64,000 nt of DNA from Auricularia sp. M13. Its lineage: Eukaryota > Basidiomycota > Agaricomycetes > Auriculariales > Auriculariaceae. The translations under genes and the position numbers were made by a program. Below are positions 22,073 through 33,600 of the stretch, one piece after another (position 1 is the first letter of the stretch; each line of letters begins with the position of its first letter). The stretch covers positions 992,001-1,056,000 of the forward strand of contig CM073202.1 in assembly GCA_037042915.1 (NCBI GenBank), read 5' to 3'. Below the pieces are notes generated by a model. The model was not told where the DNA came from, searched no databases, and saw nothing but the letters and a program-made list of their open reading frames with translations.

Positions 22073-22288
22073 TCACAAATAGACGATGCGCCGATGCGCG
22101 ACGTGGCCTACGCTAAACGAAGCCGACGCGACCTTCGGAATCTTCTTGCGTGCCCACGGTAGCCTGATAACAGGGTTGTCCAGCGGTTCTGGGATAGCAA
22201 GGACGATATCCAACCCCGAACACGGAACAGCCCTGTCAGGATAGTCTTGACACGGTCCATGAGTGCCGGAATCGGTAGCCGCGGCCAT
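22073..22288 (-). CDS. Small open frame, 71 aa or first exon of a small gene
   Basis: An ATG-started frame reads MAAATDSGTHGPCQDYPDRA and has balanced codon use. A candidate GTATGT donor lies downstream near 22029, so the true C terminus may differ. No family recognised. A (GTAG)n-rich stretch at 22333-22380 lies upstream. Confidence 0.25.
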   Translation of the reverse strand: MAAATDSGTHGPCQDYPDRAVPCSGLDIVLAIPEPLDNPVIRLPWARKKIPKVASASFSVGHVAHRRIVYL

Positions 22289-22443
22289 AGAGGGAAGGAT
22301 GAAGAATGAGGCCTGAGATCCGAGGCTTTGGCAGGTAGGTAAGTAGGTAGGTACTACAAGTTAGGTACGGTAGGGAAGTAAGTGGCCGGCGCGCGCGGGA
22401 CTTGCCGACTCGGACCTATCTTCCTTTGCCATCCGCGTCAAGC

Positions 22444-24165
22444 ATGAAACCGAGCATATCAACGACATCGGTCTTACCGATTGTCCCTCGGCTTGCGTTA
22501 TGGAGTCGACGGCAGCACATTGACGCCCTACCTAACGAGGTCATCGGACGCGCGTTTGCGAGTTTGAGCGTAGATGACCTTCGTTCTGCTGCCCAAGTGT
22601 GTGTCCGTTGGCGCAGGCTTGCAGCCGGCTACATACGCCGCGACCATTCTCTGCCCTGGAACGTTCTGAAGGACTTGTTCTCACTGCTGGATTCTCCAGC
22701 TCTCCAGAATGCATCCCGTGTTTCTGTCTCCTGGAACGCCGCCGCTCTCTCGTTCTTCTCCAAGCGCCTGGGGAAACGCCATGTCCACGAGCTTCCGGCC
22801 GAGGTCGTGAAGCATGCGTTCGCGTTCCTGGACTTCGACAACCTCCGGTACGCTGCCCAGGTGTGCGTGCGCTGGCGCGATCTTGGAATCGAGCACCCTG
22901 GATTCTGGCAGAATATCGTTGTTACATCCGCTTCCGCCGGCTCATTATCGATGTTGGAGGCTCGTCTGGGGCAGAGCGGTAGGAGACCCTTTACACTGAC
23001 CGTCGACATTCCCAGTATGCATCCGCTCATCGAGACGCGTCTTATGAACCTCCTCCGTGCTATTATGCCGAGTGTTCAAAACCTTTGCATTCGCCTGGAT
23101 TCGTTCTATCTGATCTCCTTATGGCGAGTACTTGACCATCCTGCTCCTCAACTGGTCAAATTCGAGTTGAAGCTATATTCGCCGGATGATATCTTGTCTC
23201 GCATCCCTCTCGCCCCTTGGATCTTCGACGAGAAGTCCGGTTCATTGAAGGAGGTCGTGCTCCACAATGTTATCCCTGTCAACGATTCGATCCCATATCC
23301 TGCTTTCAGTAAACTGCGCAACCTGTGCATAAACCTTCCTCCTGGCAGTATCTGGGAATTTCCCAGCTATCTCTTCGACTTCTGCCCCCACCTGGAGGAA
23401 TTTGCGCTTTACTGTGGGACGCTGACCTTCAACAAAGGCGTATCTGAAGAGACTCGACAGGGACTCGCACGGCTGAAGCTTCTAGACATCCATCTTGACC
23501 CGCCTGCGCGTGCACAGTTCGTGCAGTCCATGCCTCTCAAAGATACCAACATAGTCCTTTTCACAACGCCCCATGACTTCGACGCAACCTACGACTTTCT
23601 CGCGGACGTCCGCTCCCCCTTCAACCTTGCAATAATAAGCCTGACGCCAAGACATCTCGGTATTATCGTTCAGGATATCAATTCCGCTTATCAGCGCACT
23701 TTCGTCGAGCCGGTTGACCTGTACGTGTCAGACCCCGAGGGCAACGAGCTGGCCAACGTGCTATTCGAGAACAACGAATTTCCAGCCCAGGTCGTTATGT
23801 TCAAAATCTCGATCTTGCTGTGGGATCGCCTCGCGCCATACCTGGCGTACTACACGACGATCGCCAAGCTGGTCATAGACTTCGATTCCATGCCTGCTTA
23901 CACCGAGTTCGTGGTCGCGCTGCCTCGTAAACTCTTGCATTTCCCATGCCTCACAACATTGGTGCTCGAGAGTCGGAAGGGCGTGCATGCTACCGTTGCC
24001 GCCGAAGATGTCGTTCACTTTGTGGACACGGTCATAGCGGCGCCGCTATGCCGTCAGCTCGAGCTGTATCGCGTCCTGCTTGGGGGTTCGCGCGTTGCAG
24101 TCGCGCAGAGATTTGACACCGTGACATTCTCAAGCGAGGGGAGCGCAGGACTTCTTGTAAAATAA
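22444..24165 (+). CDS. F-box protein with three F-box-like repeats, 573 aa, single exon
   Basis: The frame is uninterrupted from the ATG at 22444. Three successive F-box-like segments occur at roughly residues 26-60, 75-105 and 118-155: IDALPNEVIGRAFASLSVDD, LPWNVLKDLFSLLDSPALQN and VHELPAEVVKHAFAFLDFDN. The first and third share the ending AAQVCVRWR. The rest is a leucine-rich region typical of basidiomycete F-box proteins. SCF receptors normally carry one F-box; here the repeat suggests internal duplication, with the middle unit diverged. Predicted to bind Skp1; the target is unknown. Intronless structure contrasts with its neighbours. Confidence 0.75.
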   Translation: MKPSISTTSVLPIVPRLALWSRRQHIDALPNEVIGRAFASLSVDDLRSAAQVCVRWRRLAAGYIRRDHSLPWNVLKDLFSLLDSPALQNASRVSVSWNAAALSFFSKRLGKRHVHELPAEVVKHAFAFLDFDNLRYAAQVCVRWRDLGIEHPGFWQNIVVTSASAGSLSMLEARLGQSGRRPFTLTVDIPSMHPLIETRLMNLLRAIMPSVQNLCIRLDSFYLISLWRVLDHPAPQLVKFELKLYSPDDILSRIPLAPWIFDEKSGSLKEVVLHNVIPVNDSIPYPAFSKLRNLCINLPPGSIWEFPSYLFDFCPHLEEFALYCGTLTFNKGVSEETRQGLARLKLLDIHLDPPARAQFVQSMPLKDTNIVLFTTPHDFDATYDFLADVRSPFNLAIISLTPRHLGIIVQDINSAYQRTFVEPVDLYVSDPEGNELANVLFENNEFPAQVVMFKISILLWDRLAPYLAYYTTIAKLVIDFDSMPAYTEFVVALPRKLLHFPCLTTLVLESRKGVHATVAAEDVVHFVDTVIAAPLCRQLELYRVLLGGSRVAVAQRFDTVTFSSEGSAGLLVK

Positions 24166-24498
24166 CCCAGTTCGTTCATTCGGCTTTCTGTGTTTCTAAT
24201 GCGCTCATACTCACCATGAAAACTCCACGCTCTCGATATGCCCCCCACCCCCACCACGACCACCACTACGCACACGCACACATTTCATTCCGATTGATTC
24301 TGTTGGCCCACAAAATAGCAATGCTACTACTCCAGGAGTTCTTTCTCGGTCTACTTATGTAATAGGTTTGGCGGCGGTGTTCCCGGATCGGGCCCCTGCA
24401 CAACGCTAGACAATATATCGTGTATGTACTACGTACGCGAGATAGCACATAATCCGAGACCAGTAGCGCCTTGCACCACTACAATCAGTGAATCAGTT
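24166..24498. other. Intergenic between convergent genes
   Basis: This holds the 3' flanks of the F-box gene and the tRNA-ligase-like gene. It contains the C-rich run CCCCCCACCCCCACCACGAC around 24241-24260. No gene seen. Confidence 0.5.
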
Positions 24499-27400
24499 TT
24501 ATGACGAGGGTAGACCTTGCAGGCGAGCAGGTACATGGACGCAAATGTCAAGTGGAAAGCTGTATATACCCTTTGCTCCATGTTCAAATGCTTGAATCAT
24601 CGCGATACCCTCGTGGGGTGCGACCAGTGGATGGCGCCGTGCAAGGACAACATGCAGCCCCGCCAAAATGGTCTTGGGTAACCTTGAAGCCAAGTCGAAA
24701 GCAGAAGGATCTTCGGGATCGCTGCCAATGGTCTCCACCGTCGCCACGATAATTCTGCTGTTGAATATCAGCTTCCCAAGGGAAACTTCGAAGAGCATTG
24801 TTGCAGGGACCATAGCGCAGTGCAGGAGGAGATCCCGCGTCTCCACAGGCGACAGTAAAGATCGCTTGGGATGTACGAGTGTGATGTGCGGCTGCGTGTA
24901 GATGAGGCGTGGTTCCGAACGTGCTGAGACCAGAGTGTCTTTCCATGTCGTACTCAGTAGGCCTGAGGTAGACTGGTTTACTGCACGATCCAGCAACGTC
25001 ACAACGTCGATCTCTGGCAACAGAGCGTAGTGGCACATGGGTCTGCTGCCCTGGTCGACCTTCGACGGCATCTCCTCGCGTAACGAAGAAGCGCCCAAGC
25101 CAGCACATCGAACTGCGGCGCGGATATCATGAGGGGACGGCCGTCTAATTCCCAGTCTCTCGATAACGCCATCGACTGCACGGTTGAGAGCTTCCTCCAT
25201 GTCATCCTCATACCGCATGAGAATAACGGCGTCAGCTTCGTGGTCTTCTATAGCTTCGTATTCTGCGGAGAAACATCTGACCGTGCGATCCGATGTAGAA
25301 CACAAGGTCGCCATGTTACGTTCCTTTATGCGCCACGAGGAGACCCTTTGCGCCATGGCAATATTATCTGTGGTCATCTTCCAGTCAAACACTAGGACTT
25401 TGGGCTCGGGAGTGATAGACGGCATCGCATCGAATATCCTCTGGCGGCGTGATGCACGATGGCAATTTCTGGGTAGCGTGTCAACAATGCCAAGCGCTAC
25501 GAGCTTGGCTGGCGCACCCATCGGCAAGCACGACGCTGTTGTTCTTGAACGCTGGACCAATGGCCTGATCGAATTGTGCCTTTGCCTTCTTCGCAGATCT
25601 CGCGCTGCCGGTTCCACTTTCGATATGCTTGAAGCCGAATAGAATGGATAATGCACGAGCTATGGAGGTTTTCCCTGGATGGATAGACATCAGTGGGCTG
25701 GTACGGTGCACGTAAGGACTTACCACAACCCGGCAGGCCTAGGAACAGAAACAGCCACTTGTGATCGATTCCATACTCGACTGCCTTCAGAAACGGCGGC
25801 GTCTGTGCGGCACGAGTTTCGAGCTCGCGGACCTGGCCGATAGCCTCAGTCCAGCATTCCATGCCTTGAGGAGTATAGAACCAGGTTAGAAAGCGAGTTC
25901 TGATGGATATAAAACCGCGTCGCTTCGACCTATCCAACAGTATCGCCTGAGACGCTATCTGAGCAGAGATCCACGTTTCGAACGCTTTCAGTTCCGATCG
26001 AGCGAGCAGGATCTTGCTGAGTGGGTGCGCTAATGTTATGGCTGTTCGAACAACATGGCGATCAATTAGTTGTTACACGCACCGCTCATTTCGATCCGAC
26101 GCACCTTGCCCATTAAGCGCTGCCAACGTAATCATGCGCATACCGTGGTAAAATTTGTAACGATTGAAGTAGACCTTAAAGAAGAAGGGGTATCCAGCGT
26201 CGTGGGGGGGCGGGTAGGGCATGAAGAGTGGCCCTGGAGACACGTTCCCCACAGATGCCCCTACGGTGCCACGGACAACGACGCCTTCGACAGGTATGCC
26301 GCGCCAAGACGCAGAGTTCGTGTGATCGTTTACAAGGCCTTGGACCTCGTCGAGGCTACTGAATGTCTCATGCACGACCGGAAATAATCCCCACTCGATG
26401 GCAAATGCAGCAACGCATTCTGGGCTCTCCGTGGAGAATGTTACCGTGCGCACGTTGATCCCGTGCAGATGAAGACCAACACGGGTTTGTGGAACCGGCA
26501 TTACGCGCTCTTCGAAAGCATCGTCCAGGAGCTATGCGCAACGATGAGATTGCATTCATGAACTGACATGAAATGATGTTCACCTCGCACATTAGTGTCC
26601 AATTATTGCACCACAGTAAATCAGCAAGGGCTTCCGGAGACTTGTTTGCCCTTTTCAGCTGCTTCAGCAACCACGTTTCACCGATATCTGCGTGCTGGCT
26701 TTCGCGACATGTCTGAGCACGAAGCGAGCCTCTTGAAGACACGAGAAGCTGCCTGGGCGCGACCGCAGAGACCATGATGAGGCTCCCATTCAGCTTTGCG
26801 GTAACATGAAAAGGCCCATTCAGATATGCAGCCAGCGACTTCCACTGAAACAAAAGTAAGATATGTGTTGTGGGAATACATGTTCACTCACAGTGCTCCA
26901 GGGCACCTCGTCAACACCATAAATCTTGTCGTATCCTCGAAATACAATTCGATGGGGCACACACATATTCGCACTTCCTCCTGGTGCAGGCGCGCAAGGT
27001 GTCGTCCAGAGAGAACGAGCAAATGTAGGCAAGGCGGGAGGGAACCTATAAAAAGCACGCTTCGGGATAGTCCAGATCGTGATACAGTGACCATAGCCCG
27101 TGTTCAACGATTTTGCTCGTACCATTGGATTGCACCGCATTGTATCGACAAGCGCCGTGACTTCGTCTAGGTGTGAAATCTCTTTGGGGCACGAGCTGAG
27201 GGCAGAGGCCGCAAGGAGGACGCTGGAACCTGACATATCTACGTGCCTATGCCCAAGAGTGACATCAGAAGGAACCAGCACGCGGTGTCTATCCAGCCGT
27301 CTCGAAATAGGCAGACAATTCGTCAGGAAACGAGCGCCGATTGTGTCCAGCAGACGGCGCTGCATAGGTGTCCTGCAAATATCATGAAGTGCAGCGGGCA

Positions 27401-28076
27401 TTTCGAGTCGTAGAGTCTCCGCAACTCCGGTGGCCGCTCGCAAAAACGTCGCGGCGAAGCCTTCGGCAGTGTCGAGATCAATGCAGAGGTCAACCTCGAC
27501 CGGTTGTAGTGCCTCATACTCATTGACACAGCCTAGGATTGCGGCTCTAGATTCAGCGGTGCGTCTACTGCCATTCAGACAGAAAGACTCGATCTCAGAC
27601 ATGGGCAGTGACGAGATGTCCCAGTGTAGTGCCAAGATTCGCGGACTCGGGCTAGTTCCAAGGAGCTGAGCACGAAAGGCTGCCCGATGCTGGGTAGTGT
27701 GGTTAGACCTTCGTATGCCATCAGACCCCGCGTATGCGTGATACAGAAATGCAAACCTATCCGCTATGACGACGGGGGTTTCATCAAGCATTTCGATCAC
27801 TGAGGACACGAACATCTCCGTGCTGAACGCCTGAGTCGCAGAAACCACACGACCAAAGCCGAAAAGATGGCTCAATGCAATCATAATTTCAGAACAATCT
27901 AGTATGGGTATAGGTCTAAGCTCATTGCAAGCGAGGGAAATGTGCTTCCTGGACGTACTTGTTCCTGGGATGGATACGGGGAGAATAATCCATGGACTTC
28001 GGCGCGTCGGTGAATCGACGGTGGACGTCGGGGTCATCAAGTCGCTGGAGAGAACGGTAGTATCCTCGAAAGACAT
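24499..28076 (-). CDS. Fungal tRNA-ligase (Trl1)-like protein with extra N-terminal kinase-like module, 1069 aa
   Basis: Eight exons (28076-27959, 27898-27757, 27708-26892, 26844-26584, 26531-26105, 26041-25724, 25674-25518, 25468-24499) join to exactly 1070 codons. Residues ~30-150 resemble a polynucleotide kinase whose P-loop is lost (PVSIPG followed by TNCSE instead of CGKTS). The ligase region has RIVFRGYDKIYGVDEVPW, motif I KLNGSLI with Lys ~376, GLHLHGIN, motif IV VEGVVVRG and motif V around FFFKVYFNRYKF. Then come WFYTPQG, a good P-loop GLPGCGKTSIAR (Lys ~696), a DGNCH motif, and a 2H-phosphoesterase-like end with HITLVH (~941) but HVV (~1019) in place of the second HxT. Trl1 heals and seals tRNA exons and HAC1-type mRNA. 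The unusual motifs suggest a diverged paralogue. Confidence 0.8.
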
Positions 28077-28328
28077 GATAGTGTAGAAGTGTATGGTGCC
28101 AGGTGGGAAGGCTTATTGTAGCGGTGTGCAGGGAGCTTGTATATGGTTATTATCGTCGCCAAGGCGATGAAATCCGGGCCGGGTTTCCGAGGTCATTTGC
28201 ACTCCGCCGGCTTCCGGCGTACGGCCGGGACTTCGGCCCTCGAAGCTTGAAGCTTGAAGTACAACAGTGATACTTACAAAGTACTGGTACAATAGACTGA
28301 TCTCTCTTCACCTTCATTCAGCCCGACC
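28077..28328. promoter_or_regulatory. Divergent promoter of the two RNA-ligase genes
   Basis: The 252 bp between the start codons must drive both genes. It includes palindromic CCGGCTTCCGG and GGCCGGGACTTCGGCC words (about 28207-28236) and a short repeat GAAGCTTGAAGCTTGAAG (28241-28258). Confidence 0.4.
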
Positions 28329-29412
28329 ATGACTGACGCTTTCATAGGATATCCCCGCACACCAACGTTCGCGCGTTTCAAGAACGAATACGTGCGGGCT
28401 CAAGAGGCCGCGACTGATGGCGGCGTTCCTGCGCTGCCACTCCCCTCGCGGGGCACGTTTTTGGGCACCGTAAAGCTACATGGGACGAACGCGACGATAG
28501 TATTTCGCAGCAACGACAAACAAATGCCTCAGTTTCAATCGCGGACGCGTATTATCGACATAACGACGGACAATTGCGGGACAGTTGCCCATCTCTCGCG
28601 CGCACCGCTGCACGAGCTTGTTGACCGGATCCTCCAAATATCCGGCGTGAAGACCTTCGACGAGATAACGATCGCGGGAGAGGTGGCAGGTACAGGCATC
28701 ATGAAGGGCGTGGCGATTGCGTATGTGCCGCGACTCTTCGCTATCTTCAACCATTCGTATTGACGGTGCATGGGTCGACATGCGTCGCTACGCGTCCGTC
28801 GCTCTCCGTGACTACCGGGTATTCAACCTCGCCGCGTGGCCGACATACGAAATCGATATCGACTTCACGAAAGACATCGCCGACATCGATGCGAAGCTTT
28901 CCGCGCTGACTGACGAGGTGGTCGACGTCTGTCCGGTCGGTCGGGTACTGGCGGGCGAGGCACAGCCCACCGAGGCAGGCCAGGCGGTCACCCGTGCGGG
29001 TGAAGGCATCATCTGGACGCTTGTCGAGTCCCTCGATGACGTCCCATTGAACCGAGGCCAACTCTTTAACTTCAAGACCAAGGGCGCAGCTTTCGCAACG
29101 GCTGCTCATGCGCCAAAGGTTTCTCCTTCTGCAGACAAAGTCTCCAAGGCTCAAGCATTCGCGCGGTACGCTCTGGCTGAGCGTCGCTTCGAGCAAGGCG
29201 TCGAGTTCGTCGAGCAGGAGCTGGTGCTCGCTAGAAGAGTAGGCGAGACGGCATATCAGTCTGAACTGCTACCCAAGTTCACCGCATGGGTGATTGAGGA
29301 TGCGACCAAGGAAGAGCGATATATGATGGACGAGATGGGGGTAGGCGAGCGGCTCGCGCGCAAGGCCATGGATCAGCTGGCCACGTCGTGGTTTTCAGCC
29401 CGAGTACTGTAA
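28329..29412 (+). pseudogene. Rnl2-type RNA ligase with a single-base frameshift
   Basis: The N-terminal frame reads TFARFKNEYVRA, then motif I GTVKLHGTNATIVF, with the KxHGTN signature of T4 Rnl2-like ligases, and motif III GEVAGTGIMKGVAIAYVPRL. It runs into a stop just after LFAIFN. The next frame, one base earlier, continues at once with IRIDGAWVDMRRYASVALRD, then motif IV GEGIIW and motif V LFNFKTKG, and ends at 29412. Total length is 3 x 361 + 1, as expected for one extra base, near 28754-28759 (AACC). No GT-AG intron explains the shift. Such enzymes seal 3'-OH/5'-PO4 RNA ends. It may be a recent pseudogene or a sequence error. Confidence 0.8.
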
Positions 29413-30245
29413 ATGCAGCTAGCGACCGGATGCTATCATCTTAGGCACTGTATCGTCCACTGTATCGGTATGTCGTTAATATTTCACGAAGTACAGTTCG
29501 AGCGAGACGCCGCTGGGTGCCAGGATTGGTACAGAAACTGCCGCACCCGTTGCTGCGGTTCGCATGACTTGCCCCGGCTTTTGTCGTGCGAAGGACAGAT
29601 AGTACTAGTACGCTCGAACCCCCAACAGCCTGCGCGAAGAGTGGCCAAGCAGCATTTACTAAAAGCAGAACGAGCAGCACCAGAGGCACCAAAAACGCAG
29701 TGAATACCCACAGCTGCTGCCTAGATATTTTCCACTGATTGCGGCTTATAGTGGCAAGAATGGACCATCGAGTCTGCATGAAAGGCGGGCAGGGCGAAAG
29801 AAAGCTAACTGATCGTAATTGCGCGCTAGTGAATACATAAATGCTGTTGAACCTATCCTTGCGCCTCTGACAGGCTCCTGCCTGCGCACCACAACGCTCA
29901 AGTCGACGCACGGTCTGTCCGGGCCTGATGTGCGCAACCAGTGAACGGAGCGGAGCCAATGGGTTCCGTTTCAGCAAGACCGGCCTAGTATGACAATCAG
30001 AGACTGCGGGAGAGTGCTTGTCGGTTCGACATACCAGGAGTAGTTCTGAGTCAAGCGTGGGCCGGCGCTTGGGTTCCTACAGCGGCGGCACCATCCTGGT
30101 CATGACACGCGTTCCGATGTGCTGTCGCATCTGGCAGCGGCGCAGCACCTGTCAGAAAGATCGGTATGGATGGTAAACGATACGCGGGTGTAGTGTACCT
30201 CTGGCATTCACGATAGAAGGTTCTTGTGGAAGCTGCAACGGCGCT
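29413..30245. other. No gene supported
   Basis: A minus-strand frame at 29441-29977 includes a hydrophobic run (WVFTAFLVPLVLLVLLLVNA) but no recognisable start, splice chain or family. No other signal was found. Confidence 0.4.
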
Positions 30246-30338
30246 TCAGAGTTGGCCTGGGTCGGCAAAGAGCTCGTCAGGAACATGGAGAGGCGGCACG
30301 AGAATCCAGTCTAAGAGCTCGTCCGAAAGCCTGGTCAT
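30246..30338 (-). pseudogene. F-box gene 5' remnant
   Basis: The minus strand reads MTRLSDELLDWILVPPLHVP and a few more residues, then a TGA at 30246-30248. This matches the start of a common polypore F-box family (LSxELLxxIL.PPLxVPDxxF). The expected continuation was not found, so it appears to be a fragment. Confidence 0.45.
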
Positions 30339-30617
30339 CGTTCTTGATATCAACCAGATGTGCAAGGTGCAGCAGCGCACGCAGCTCGATTGCGTCAATG
30401 GCTAAGATATCCCCAACCTTCGGAGGTTACCGAACGGAGATATCACGAGGGCTTCCTAGGATCTCATACTACTATCATCTCAAGTCTGCAATCAAATAAC
30501 ATAGGCGAATTACGCAGGACAAAGAATACAATACTGTAAGTCTAGGAGCACAAATACAAATACCCATACATACAGTACAACGAAGATACCCGAGAAAAGA
30601 GACACAGAAAAGGAAGC

Positions 30618-33600
30618 CTACAGCTGAGAAAGCTCGTCGATCTTCTCCTGGCAGCGCTGCACGGCGCGGCCATCATTGCCCTTCTTGTACAGAGCAAGCG
30701 AACGCTCGTAGCGGACGCGGGCGCCGTCGCGGTATCCGACGCCGAGGCAGACGTCGCCCACGCGCGAATGCACGTCGGCGGACAGCCGCCAGTAGGTCGG
30801 GCGGCGGCAGAGCGCACCTGACACATGGTACGCCGCAAGAGCGGGCTTGGGCGCGCCCTCCGCAGAATAGTAGTCCCCGAGCCAGCGCAGCTCGGACGCG
30901 ATGCCGTGCTCTGAGCGCATCTTGCGGTACAGCGCGAGCGCAGTGACACGGGACGCCAAACCCGCCGCGAGGTTGGTCTGCATCGCGTGCTGGGCGTCGC
31001 CAATCTTGGCGAGCACATCTGCTTCGGAACGCGGCGACGCCACGCGGCGATAGGTGGAGCGCGCAGAGAAGTAGTGCGCGAGCGCAGTCTCGGGGTCGTT
31101 CATGCGGAAGCTGAGGTCGCCGAACGCGACGGCGCACGCGGCCTGGCCGAGCAGCTCGCCCTTGTGGTCGTTGAAGATGGCCTGGGCCTCCTCGAACCGG
31201 CTGCGCGCGAAGTCGAGGTTGTCCATGGAGAGCGCGACGTTGCCCAGCTCGAGCAGGGAATGCGCCTCGCGCGCGCGGTTCACCGCGCTGCCCGCCACGG
31301 CCACGGCGGCATGCGCGACGGGCGGCGCGAAGCGCGGTCCCCATGCCATGGGCCCGAAGCCACGGACCATCATCAGCACGTCCTCGTGCGTGGCGAGCGC
31401 GTCTGCGAAATCGCAGCGCGCGCGCGCGATCTCCGCAAGCCGCGCCAGGGCGTCCGCCATCTCCGGCGCGCGACCCGCCTTCTTGAAGAGCCCGAGCGCA
31501 GATGAGAATTTGTTCGCGGCGGCAGCCAAGTTGCCGTTGCGCTGCGCGACGATGCCCATGACTTTCTGGCAGCGCGCCTGCCAGGTCGTGTGGTTGTTCT
31601 TGCGGAAGATGCGCATCGCCTCCTCCGCGCGGGCCTGCGCCTGTACGAGGTTGTCGGCGGTGAGGTCACCAAGAGGTCACACTGAGCAAGATGGAGCAGG
31701 CATTCGCCCTCGCCCATCTTGTCGGCAGCCTCGCGATAGAGCAGTCGGGCCTCATCGAGCTTCTGCGCCGCCAGGACGTGCGCATCGGTGCCCGAGAGTG
31801 CGAGCGCCCACTGCTTGACGCAATGCGCCTGTCCGCGCACGTCGCGGACCATGTTCATCGCGGCCTCGAATTGCCCGACAGCGCCCTCGACGTCGCCGCG
31901 CTCGCGTGCAGCCTCGGCAGCACGGATCATCCACTCGCCCTTCAGGGAGTCGTCGCCAATGGCCTGGGCAGCCTTAATCGCGAGCTGGAAGCTCGAGCTG
32001 CGCAGGGAGCCGCGCAGGATGCGTCTCGCCGTCTTCCGCGGTGCCGATCTTGGCAGCGCGCGCGGCAAGCGAAATGTAGTGCGCCTCGAGGACGGCCAGA
32101 TGGTCGTTCTTCGGCTTGCGGTTCGCGCAGAAGTACGCGCGGATGGGGCCGAGGACGCAGAGACGGCGGGTAGAGCGCGGGTCGGTCGATGCGGGCTTGT
32201 GCGCCTCCAGGAACTTCGCGGCGGGGGAGACGGCGAGCGCAGCGGCAGGGAGCGGCGCAGGACCGGGCAGCGGAATCACGTCGTCGTATGCGAGCGCAGT
32301 CTGGCGGAGCACGCTGGCGGCCTTGCCGACGTTGGGCAGCGCGCGGGCGATCTCGCCGAGGCACTCCTCGGAGAAGCCGTCGGGGACGAGACACAGCAGC
32401 GCCATGAGCTCGAGCGCAGGCTCGCCCTCCGCCCTCATGCGCGGCGCCGCGATGGTGATCTCGATGCAGATGTCGAAGTTGCAGTCGCGCGATTGCACGC
32501 CGCGGTAGAGCATGGACGTGCTCTCCTGCTCCCAGCGTGCCAGCAGCGCCGTCATGGAGTCGTACTGCGCGATGTTGGCGAGGAGCGTGATGGCGAGCGG
32601 GTGCCCGCCGCAGCGGTCCAGCAGCTTCGGCATCGTGGGCTCGTCCTCCGCGGCATCGGAGATGTCCATGAAGGTGTTGCGCGCAGCCTCAGTCTCCAGC
32701 GTGCCGAGCGCCGGGAGGAACGGGTGCGACCAGCCAGGCCCGAGCGGACGCTCGGCGCCGCGCAGGACGACGATGAGGGCGAGCGTGTCGATGCCCGCAA
32801 TAGCGCTGAGGACCTTCTCGACGGCGTCCCGGCGTCCCTCGCTCGAGTCTTCCCACGGATCCTCAAAATGATCGAGCACGAGAATCGCGCGCTTGCCCTT
32901 GCACGCGAGGCGCGCGAGCACCATGTCCTGCACGGGCGTGTCGTCCATGCGCTCGGAGACGCGCAGCTCGAAGTGCTCCGCGAGCTTGCGCAGCAGCTCC
33001 GAGTCGCTCTTCGTGCCCTCGCAGGAGACGTAGTAGCGCCGGAACGCGTAGCGCTCCGTGGTCCGCGGGTGGTGCAGCGCGGAGAGGGCCAAGCTCGACT
33101 TCCCGATCCCCGGCGCGCCGAGGATCGCGAGACGTGCGGGGGGCGCGGGTGGCGCGTCCTCCAGGGGGGCGATGTGCTTGAGGATGTCGTCTATCATCGC
33201 CTTGCGCCCGTGGAAGATGCCCGGGCGCGGTTTCAGAAGCGGCTCCTCGAATCTGAGTAAGCGTGTTAGTCTATCTCTCCAGCGTCAGGAATTAATGAAT
33301 ATACGCACTCAGGCGCGAGCGGCGTCTTGCTGCGCGCTGCTTCACTCTGCAGGCCATCTTCGTCCTGCGCCTCGCACTCGCCATTCTCCTGCGACGTTGC
33401 AGATGAGTATTTCGTCGACAGTGAAGGCCGATATGAAGCTCACATCTTCTGCTTCTTCCGCCACTTCCTCCTCGCCATCTTCGCCGCGGATGGCGCGCAT
33501 GTACAACTTGTGGTTGCGCTGGACGGTCTGCAGGATTTTGTTGTCGTATTCCTGCGCGATGACCGTGGAGCGGTGGATTATTATCGTCGAGCACAGCTGA

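Noticed and set aside
31788-33260. 490-codon plus-strand open frame
   Set aside because: It is antisense to the NB-ARC/TPR coding sequence and highly arginine/alanine-rich, as expected for a GC-rich shadow frame.
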